Shown here piece by piece: positions 56,040 through 64,000 of a stretch of DNA of 64,000 nt; positions within the stretch are counted from its first letter, which is position 1; each line of letters begins with the position of its first letter. Made by a program: the position numbers and the translations under genes. Source of the stretch: Dirofilaria immitis (lineage: Eukaryota; Nematoda; Chromadorea; Rhabditida; Onchocercidae); contig JAKNDB010000007.1 in assembly GCA_024305405.1 (NCBI GenBank), positions 281,176 through 345,175 of the forward strand. Direction: 5' to 3'. The notes under the pieces are model-generated. The model was given only the letters and a program-made list of their open reading frames with translations, did no database searches and had not been told where the DNA came from.

Positions 56040-58657
56040 AACATGAAATGATTTTTTGATTAGATATGCAAAATTATCATGTATCATCTGACATTATTCA
56101 TCATACTTGGCTGATAACAATATATATTTTTTACTTTCATGTTAAGATAAAAATGATATTTGAATAAATTTTTCGAAATATTGTGGAACTATTATTGTAA
56201 AAATCAATGATATAAAGCAAAAGATAACAAAATAATAAAGGAAAGAAAAATAATTAACGAATTAAAAAATCATATAATTAAGTAAGCAAGTCATTAATGA
56301 TATAAGTAAGTCATTGATGATAAAGTAAGCAAATCATTAATGATGATAAAAAAACAAATCAAAATTTTATTTTTTGAAGTTGTTTTTGATCAAATGATTG
56401 TAGCAAAATGTGTCTGCTATTTATAAAAGAATTTAATAACTATTTTGCAACATATGAAAGTATAATGCCTATACTTTTATCCGAAATGCAATAAAAAATC
56501 AGATAACTGGTTTTTCATATTTTCTCGTTATTTATTATCTGAAATAAATAAATTATAGGATTTGTTTCAGACATTAATATATATGTATATATATATATAT
56601 TATAATATATAAAATTTTCAATCGATGTAACTATTTGATATAACTTCCATTTATTCATTAATTTATTTCGATTACCTTTTTCTTTCCTGTCGCATAGAAT
56701 GGAATTCACTGCGTTTTTCATCAATGATAAGATTAACAGAATGTTATTTTTCACGTCATTTATTGGTAAATATTACATCATAATGATTTGTTGCCAAAGA
56801 TATCGCTTTATCTCGGTAATTAAAATTCTCTAATACTCTCACTCTTGATATGTTGAAATGACTAAAGCAGTAATCATGTGTCATGGAAAAATGTAAATTT
56901 GTTACTTTAATTAAGGCTGAAAAATCATTACATTTTGTTATTCATAAATATTTACGAATCACTTCTAATTAAATTAATTACTTCGACGAAATGCTAACGT
57001 ATAGATAATTGAGGATTATTGCAAATGAATTCTGATCTGTTCTTACGCGTAATATATGAGTGCAACAGAAAAATAATGAAGTTTCATTAAACAAAATTTA
57101 GGAATCAGAATTTCTCGCCCTATCGATTGCTGCAGATATATCAATCTGATGCTTGAAGGAATAGAATGAACATATGAATGATTTGAATAATGCAACGGAA
57201 AAATTTTAATTTTCATTAATGATGTTTTCAGTTATTAAATCATTTAAAGGTAAAAAGTACATGTCAAATAAAGAAAACGTAAAAACTCTCTCTTTAGGCT
57301 TATAGTATCTTATACTATCTAAAGCAATTTAAATTTTACCAATCACTGGCGAAATTTCTTTGCAATTTCACGCAGAAGAAATCAAAGGGAATTAGAAAAA
57401 TTTTTATCAATCAAAAAATTTATGCATGAAATCAAATTACTGTAAAAATAATTTTTGATCGATTAAAGATGTTCTGTAGAATGACGAAACTATCAATGAT
57501 ATTTTATTAATTTCAATTCTGTAGAATTCATTTTGAACTAACTCATTGTATATTTCTGCCCGTTAAAACAATTTTAAATTATTCTTAACTTTATAAAAGA
57601 AAGTTAAAATTCTCGCAGAACGTTTTCAATTTGGAATTCAAACTATGCAAAATGGTGAACAAAGAACTTTCCATTTATTAGATGAGACCCATTGATAATT
57701 CCAGTCATATGGTTTATTTAAACTTAAACTCTCAGTTTGTTGCTATGTGCCTTTCATGCAGTTAGATTTTGCATTATCCAAAACTCTTTGTCTATCCCGA
57801 CATTCAAGGAATACTAGGGTATTAAGCGGTATCCGTTTCAGCTTCTTAAATTTTCAAACCTTCGAAAAAATCTTTCTGAGAAGAACAGAACAGCTAAAAT
57901 TTAAAGTTCAACTTAACGATGAAGTGAAAGACTAATATCGCTATTTCAGTTCTAATAACTCATATCAGTGAACAATATCTGAATAATATCTCAGAAATTT
58001 TCGATCTCTCCATACCACATACGATTCTCATTATCATCAAGAATAAACGTAAGTAAATGGTAGAAAAGAGATGAAGACTTAATGATCTATAATGCAATGA
58101 AACTGATTTGTTGTAAAAATATGTCGACAAAAGTATAATTTGATTCTTCGTGCCAGTTTGCTTGTACCTGAAATTTAAAGAAATTGAAATCTCTATTCCA
58201 GAAAAATTGGAAAAATTTTGATCATGTAATCAATCGTTCGTGTAAGAAATACATAAATAAGCCTCAAGTTCTATCGGTTTCTTCTATGATCATACAATGC
58301 AATGTTGCAAACAATTTTCGCTGTATGGATAAATTGAATCGGCAACGAATAAAAAGATAGCAAATTACTTATGAAAAGTGAAAATTGAATAATTAAAATG
58401 AATAAAAAATAACCAAGTATCTATCGCCATATACCATCTTTATAACATTTGGTGATATTGTTATCCTAAAGGACATAATCAAGAGCACATGCGTGACGTG
58501 TTTTATTACGCATATATATTTTTAAATTAATTAATGAAATCAACCACTTTCCATTCGTTTTGAGTGCTTTGCGTATTATTGGTTTGATGGCAATTGATTT
58601 AGTCTCTAAAACGAAAAAACTTTAAAGAATTTTTCTATTGAACGACTGTTATTTATT
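56040..58657. other. Spacer of the inverted duplication
   Basis: About 2.6 kb with no supported exon. A plus-strand frame near 57759-57935 follows a CATGCAG acceptor-like site, but its composition gives no reason to call it. Near 56281-56343 a short repeat of the form AAGTAAGCAA(A/G)TCATTAATGA occurs three times in variant form. Confidence 0.5.
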
Positions 58658-59120
58658 AATTTATTTAATTGAGATTGTATTGTCAGGTAATACTAATTAA
58701 TGCTGAATTCCTTCTATGGAATAAATTGATGAATGACTGACCAATAGGTCATGAATGACTGACCAATAGGTCATTTGAAATAAATTTCAAAACCATTCAT
58801 TCATCAAAAATTAAGATAATATTTTAATGATTATGCAAAATAACTGTTCCTTCCGTATCTTATTGGAAATATTATTAACATGTATACATTCATTTTAAAG
58901 AGTTATCACTTAAATAAGACGAAGTTTTCAAGTTAAATTCGTCAAAGAATCTTCTCCTGTTCCTTCAAACTTTTTGATATTTTTGCAATAGTTTAACATT
59001 TGAATATATTTGCAATTTTCTTTTTAACCGCTCCAATCATAGACACACAAAATGCGAATATTGCAAGCTTAAGAATCATCCCTGACTGTGTATATTAGAA
59101 ATATATTGAAATTTTAATAA
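58658..59120 (-). repeat. Right arm of the long inverted duplication
   Basis: Reverse complement of 54010-54452. It differs by small indels and by an internal doubling of ATGAATGACTGACCAATAGG at about 58731 and 58753, where the left arm has one copy. Confidence 0.9.
58993..59079 (-). CDS. Signal-peptide-like short ORF or first exon (right copy)
   Basis: Minus-strand counterpart of the ORF at 54051-54137, same length. It differs by one codon (AAA for ACT, Lys for Thr). ATG is at 59077-59079. No downstream minus-strand exon could be attached with confidence; the sushi exon at 54762-54923 is far away and has its own leader exon. Confidence 0.3.
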   Translation of the reverse strand: MILKLAIFAFCVSMIGAVKKKIANIFKC

Positions 59121-59635
59121 TTTTTAATGAAAAATTTGCGTCTACCAATTAAGTATTAAGTAAACAATAAGATTAAAGATGAAATAGATTACTACAGAGT
59201 CTCATGAAACATATTTTTATGAAAATCTTAGGTTCAAAATTCTAACATTTAAATTACGAGTGTCAGGTAATATGAATTCTGCATAGAAGATGTGAAATAT
59301 CTTTCTCATGGAAGCAGACGTGAAATAATCTGAAAATCGTACGTGAAGTGATCTGAAAATCGTGTTATATACCTCAGTAAAAAGTTGTGAGAATTAGCAC
59401 AGCATAATAAAATGGTATTTTATGAAAATGGTCTAAGTGCAAATAAAATGAGAAGATTACACAGTATCATGAAAATTTGTGGAAGAAGAAAAAAGCTGTG
59501 AGAAAATACTAATCTATATGGTTTAATTAGCATCTCTTGTTTGTTTTGTTATGATAATTTACTATCAAATATACAATGCTTTATAAAGTGTTTCCTTAAA
59601 ATTTTTAAAGATTTTAAAATTAAAATCCATGAGAT

Positions 59636-59797
59636 TCAAAAGTTAGATTTGTTGGTTTTGGATATTAAACAAACTCTACTAATCAAAGCACAGTATTGAA
59701 ATTTTATTAGCGCCATCAAATTCATTCCAGTAGCGAGTTCACCAAAAAAAGCATCGTCAATTGGTTCAATCTCAATATTTAATACTGGATAACGTCG
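59636..59797 (-). other. Orphan exon candidate, - strand
   Basis: After TATTTTTAG on the minus strand a 53-codon frame begins RRYPVLNIEIEPIDDAFFGE and LATGMNLMALIK, ending at a stop at 59636-59638. The first 32 residues look like genuine protein; the last 20 may be intron read-through, since AGAG|TTTGTT lies there without a clean GT donor. No family recognised and no partner exon found. Confidence 0.3.
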
Positions 59798-60114
59798 CTA
59801 AAAATATTTAAAAATACTTTATAAAGCTGATATAATATAAATGTAACGAAATATAAAAAATTCAAAGCATATAGTGAGAATTTGTAACATTTCGTAGATA
59901 AACGAATCATATATCCATATCTCGATACAAAAGCCTTTGTTCTCATCTTTCGATCTACTAATAAAGGTCGTAAGAATGTAAGATGTTAAAATCTATGTTA
60001 ATTGTTTGGTATATGCTGGAAAGACTAAAGATTATGTACATTGTTTGAAATATTATAAATATTGTCTATTTCTTATTCTTTGTTCTGATAACTAAATCAA
60101 TTAACGCCTTGTAA

Positions 60115-60681
60115 GCCACTGCCCACTATCAATATCAAGGATCACTTCCCTAAAGAGGAGCTTCCTGGATCATCAATAACATCAATATCAGTGTCAAAAG
60201 CAGTATCAATTACGAGAATAGTTCAAAAGTGGTAGAAGCTGTCGCGAATTTTTCAGTCGCGGAGTGTGATGTTGATTATTAGTCAAATACCAGCAGTGTT
60301 TTCAACGGTTGATTTGTCGTGTTAGTTGATCAGCTTACTGTGGTTTGCTGAAATTGAGTTGAGTTGTGTTGTGTTGAGCTGTGCTGAGTTGAATTGAATT
60401 GGGCTGATTGGAACTATGTTGAATCCACCAGATCGTGAAAACTTTTTGTAAAGATCTCTGTTTCGTTATACAATAGGGTTTATATGGATTAGGAGGTGGA
60501 AAGTGGTTCTTCCATTAGGCAGCGGACTTAAGATTCAATTATAACCTAAACAAAATCCAATTAGAAGATTCGGATGAGAATTTGGACAAAGATGTGAATA
60601 AATAAATATTGTAAGCGATCGATATTCGCGTAAAACCAGAAGAAGCGGCATTGAAGAGTGAGGAAAACGACGGTACAGAAG
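60115..60681 (+). other. Possible non-coding first exon, ending in a strong donor
   Basis: This stretch is less AT-rich than its surroundings and lacks the usual homopolymers. It ends at ACAGAAG|GTAAGT (donor at 60682). Frames are short; the last one reads KPEEAALKSEENDGTE into the donor. It could be a 5' UTR exon of a gene extending right of the window, or the leader of a decayed retroelement. A pentamer-like repeat (TTGAG/TTGTG/CTGAG) occupies 60351-60410. Confidence 0.3.
60351..60410. repeat. Degenerate TTGAG-type pentamer repeat
   Basis: Twelve or so units of TTGAG, TTGTG, CTGAG, TTGAA and related pentamers follow each other, the clearest being TTGAGTTGTGTTGTGTTGAG at 60361. Low complexity, no function inferred. 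Confidence 0.75.
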
Positions 60682-61399
60682 GTAAGTACTACATAGTGTG
60701 CTTTCAAACGATTATTATTTTCTTATTTTCTATTATCCATTTTTTATATTATTATATAAGTATGATATAACCCTATCTATTTATATATCTATATTTACAT
60801 ATTTATAAATGGTATATTATCTTAAATAAATAGCTAGCGAAGGTTACGATATCAATAGTTTACGTTGAATTTTTTTTGATATTATATCAGTTTAAGTTGA
60901 ATTTTAAGACTTAATTTGTTTACTATGTTTAATTGTAGCATTCATAAAATTTCTTTCATCTTTTATAAAATTTGGATGACTAAAAATTTGGAAATTAGAA
61001 AGTAAAATCCTAGAAAAAAATCTTTACTCACAAACCAATTACAGACTTTCAATATCATGAACTCCTTGAATATTTTTCTATTGATTTTCTGTTTCGCTTT
61101 TGTATCCATGTAAGTCTTGTTAGATTCTAAATAGGATGCATATGTTTGAAGCAAATCTGTGAAAATTTTCAAAAATGAAAATTTATAAATTATCGTTGAT
61201 GCATTATTATGTTGCCATAATAAAAGGTTTAATTGCCCAAGTTTGGGTTTCTTTCAAAGTGCGAGAAATAAAAAATTGAAGAAATCTATGGAGGATTGAG
61301 AAGAAAAGAGTTACCCATATCAAGGTTGTCATGATCAGAAAGAAATCGTTGATAAAATTAAATCTTGTAGACTCTTCTTTTTCCTTCTATTGTTGCTAA

Positions 61400-61904
61400 A
61401 TAATTATCCGTCTTTTCACATTTTTCTTTAGTTTCTATGAGTACCTCATTAATTTGATTTAAGCCCGTAGATGTGAAGCTCTTTGACAAAATCTTTTTCC
61501 TGTATCAAAAAGACATTCTTCTTCATGTATGTCTTCGTATTATATAACATCTTTCTCCGATTCATCATCTTTTACTGTACGTAATAATTCTTTCCATTCT
61601 ATCTCCAAATTATTTGCCTGTCCATTTATTTGCTTCTCAATATTAGATTTCTGCTGCTCTAAACATTCTACCGTTCTTTTGTACTGAAACCCTGTGGTAG
61701 TTCCTTTCCTTGTAATTTTGCTACTTGTTCAACATCCTTTCCTGCAGTGTTTGCAAGAACTGCAAATTCTTTCTAATGAGATATGAAGGATAAGTTTCTC
61801 TTCTTGTCTCTCCTTGACTTCAAGTTTTGTTAAAAGCTGATCCGAATTAGAATTACTTCGTCGTACCGTTGGTAACTTATTCTTAGGTGTCTTTCCTGAC
61901 ATAT
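61400..61904 (-). pseudogene. Broken coiled-coil ORF
   Basis: Minus-strand ATG at 61902-61904 opens a frame MSGKTPKNKLPTVRRSNSN, then QLLTKLEVKERQEEKLILHI, and then the coding signal moves frame (EFAVLANTAGKDVEQVAKLQ; later EQQKSNIEKQINGQANNLEI and EWKELLRTVKDDESEKDV). The whole is charged, heptad-like and coiled-coil in character, with at least two frame changes and an in-frame TAA. A retroelement gag-like reading frame or a dead coiled-coil gene would both fit; no protease, RT or integrase is visible nearby. Some frame changes could be sequence errors, as elsewhere in the window. Confidence 0.5.
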
Positions 61905-62389
61905 TCTTAAGTCTTTCGTGGCGTAAGCTTAAGTCGCTCCTTTATTGATATATCCTTAGGTTATTTGTTTTTATTCTGGCTTTTTCCTTTTTTTGACCAA
62001 ATTTCTGACCGATTTTTTAAGCATGACAAAAACTGAGTGCTTTTTCTATCTTTCAATGATATCATCTCAAACTTGAGTAATTAAACTTTTATTACAATAA
62101 TTTAGATAATAAATATCAAAGAAAGCAGCAATTCCATGATCAATATACAAATTCAATGATTTCAATAAGATAATTTTAATAACGATAACATAACTTAAAG
62201 GAATTGAGATAAATCAGTACAGTAAATAAATAATCAACAATATCTGAAATGATAAAAATAAAAATTATCGACGAAATAATGTGTATTTCGCTTCATATCT
62301 AATTTGGAATTGTATTCCAACTGAAAACTTTTATTGCATGCTTGCAAAACATACGACTTTTAATTCGTGTATTTTGAACAATTCTGCAA

Positions 62390-62700
62390 TTTCGTATCAA
62401 GATGAATTGTTTTTATATGCCTCCTAAATTTGATGGTGTAGAAAAATTCCTCCCGCACATCTCATAACAATGCGGTTTCTCACCGTATGAACTACCATAT
62501 TTCAAATTGGAGAAAAATTCTAACCGCATGCCGTGCAAGAGTGCGGCTTCTCACTAGCATGAGTTCACATATGTTGCTTCAAATTGAATAATCGATTGAA
62601 ACTATTTCCGCATTCCTTACAAAGTTATCCCTTCGTATCAGTATGAATCAACATGTGACGTTTTAAATCTTTAACATTTTTCCGCATTCACAATGATTTA
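62390..62700 (-). pseudogene. Decayed C2H2 zinc-finger array
   Basis: On the minus strand three to four C2H2 fingers can be read in pieces: CECGKMLKI..KRHMLIHT, CKECGNSFNRLFNLKQHM.TH with ASEKPHSC linker, CTACG.NFSPI, and EKPHCYEMCGRNFSTPSNL. At least four in-frame stops (for example in place of the residue after HM and after CG) and one frame change interrupt them. The linkers and zinc ligands are still clear, so decay is recent or selection is gone. Several point stops cannot be explained by homopolymer error, unlike the other genes. Confidence 0.8.
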
Positions 62701-64000
62701 CTGAAACTCGTCAAGATTTCATCATTCTTGAATAAAAATCAATTTTCAAAGTTTGATAAATGAAAATTCTAAAAAAACATTTTAAAATTCGTAAATTTAA
62801 TTCAACATTCATTTACGTATTTATTGACAATAGCAATGCATACAAGAAATTACGTTTCTTCTCCAACAACAGCCGATTTTGAATAATTATTATTGTCCTT
62901 AAACTTAATTCCCGCGACTTTCAGCTGTTGGACATTTGTAAATTGAGGTAATTCAGAAGAGTAGAAAATAACATTAAATTCTGCGAAGGTTTTTTCTTTT
63001 TCACTTGTAACATCTTTAGATATGTTGAGATTCAGATGCAGAAACTTAGCATTTCTGATGGTGAAAACATATAAATACGCTATTTCGCAGCTAAAAAGAC
63101 AGCAACAATAAAATTTTACAAATGCTTGAACTCACCTTTTAATCCTTTTTTTTCCTAATTTCAGGAAATACATTGTCTATACTTTGTATTTTCTATTTCT
63201 GAATATCAAAAACTTTGATCACGGTGGCAATAAGAATCAAACAATATCCATTAAAACAAAAACTACCTACAATTCTCTGGAATTTACAATATGTTGAAGA
63301 CATCATCTATATAAAACTTCATAAAATATTCGACTTAACAAGGTTAGAGAAAAAAATGACGCAATTTGATAGCCAATATTTGATATTTCTTAATGAAATG
63401 TTGTAATATATCTCTCCAGCCATTAACAATTTTCTCTCATCAATGACGATAAATTACTACGTTATGCATTTGTCGTAAATTATTGTATCCTGTTTTCATA
63501 ATATTTTAATTACTAACAGTGAATTTTCCATCATGAGATACTTCTGTTTCGTTTCCGTCTCATTTTTCCTTTCGTATCGTTAAATCGATCATTCCATTCA
63601 TAAAAGATTTGATTTGACAAAATTTTAAGCTCCTTAAAGTCTCCTTAAAGTTAAAATTCATTAAGTTAAAAAGTTAAATGGACGAGTAGTCAATTAGATT
63701 TGTAAATCAATCTTGCATCTCAAAGCCTGTCCTTTCGTTCATTTATTGGTTCTTCATTTCAATTTTTTATCATTTAATCTAAACTTTTTTCCGTTAATTT
63801 TAATCGTCAAAAAAGCCCGGAGGATTTCTAGATTCGTCACAAACATTCCACAAAGAATTTTTAAAGTAATTCTTTGTTTTATGACTTTCGAAAAGAAAGA
63901 TTCATATCAGATATGCCAATTCTCAGTTTTATATAAAGAATTCTCCTCGAAACTCGCTGTATTGATTATCCATTTTAAATTTTGGGTCCTTCTCCACATA
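62701..64000. other. Right end of window, no gene supported
   Basis: About 1.3 kb. A plus-strand frame at 63215-63406 (VAIRIKQYPLKQKLPTILW) has no splice sites or family resemblance that would support it. Nothing else recognisable. Confidence 0.5.

Noticed and set aside
63215..63406. 63-codon ORF near right end
   Set aside because: Composition is that of noise and no homology is recognised.

Overview
The window is nuclear DNA from an animal, almost certainly a nematode. It is very AT-rich, with many short exons split by AT-rich introns. Acceptors are nearly all of the TTTCAG/TTTTAG type with no separate pyrimidine tract, and several first coding exons begin 1-23 bases after such an acceptor, as expected for spliced-leader trans-splicing. 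A clade III (filarial-like) worm would fit intron size and composition, but the species cannot be named from sequence alone. There is nothing prokaryotic here.

Layout. 1.4-12.3 kb (+): the C-terminal part of a pappalysin-type metalloprotease gene, about 19 exons; its zinc-binding exons lie left of the window. Nested antisense in its 2.5 kb intron is a two-exon PDRG1 (prefoldin-like) gene. 13.4-16.1 kb (+): an ANKRD49-type ankyrin protein whose intron holds a 28S rDNA fragment between 21-bp direct repeats. 18.8-20.7 kb (+): a ZDHHC24-type palmitoyltransferase. 21.8-38.0 kb (-): three genes in a row, a calcium-independent phospholipase A2 (PLA2G6/PNPLA9 type), a FAM114A/NOXP20 homologue and a METTL9 histidine methyltransferase. 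42.0-48.4 kb (+): a TBC1D24 (TBC-TLDc) homologue with a long CA microsatellite in its first intron. 49.5-51.8 kb (+): an MPDU1 (PQ-loop) homologue. 52-64 kb: gene-poor, accessory-looking DNA with an inverted duplication of about 450 bp carrying a signal-peptide-like ORF, a candidate small secreted sushi protein, several orphan exon candidates, a broken coiled-coil ORF and a decayed C2H2 zinc-finger array.

The recognised genes are mostly conserved housekeeping or membrane-traffic functions: lipid remodelling, palmitoylation, RAB/Golgi traffic, glycosylation donor use and protein methylation. They do not form one pathway. Exon models were built by hand from splice sites, phase and remembered family similarity. 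In most genes phase closes only if one base is missing from a short A/T run; at least 14 such sites occur and all are deletions. This looks like uncorrected long-read homopolymer error rather than gene death, and anyone using these models should correct for it.
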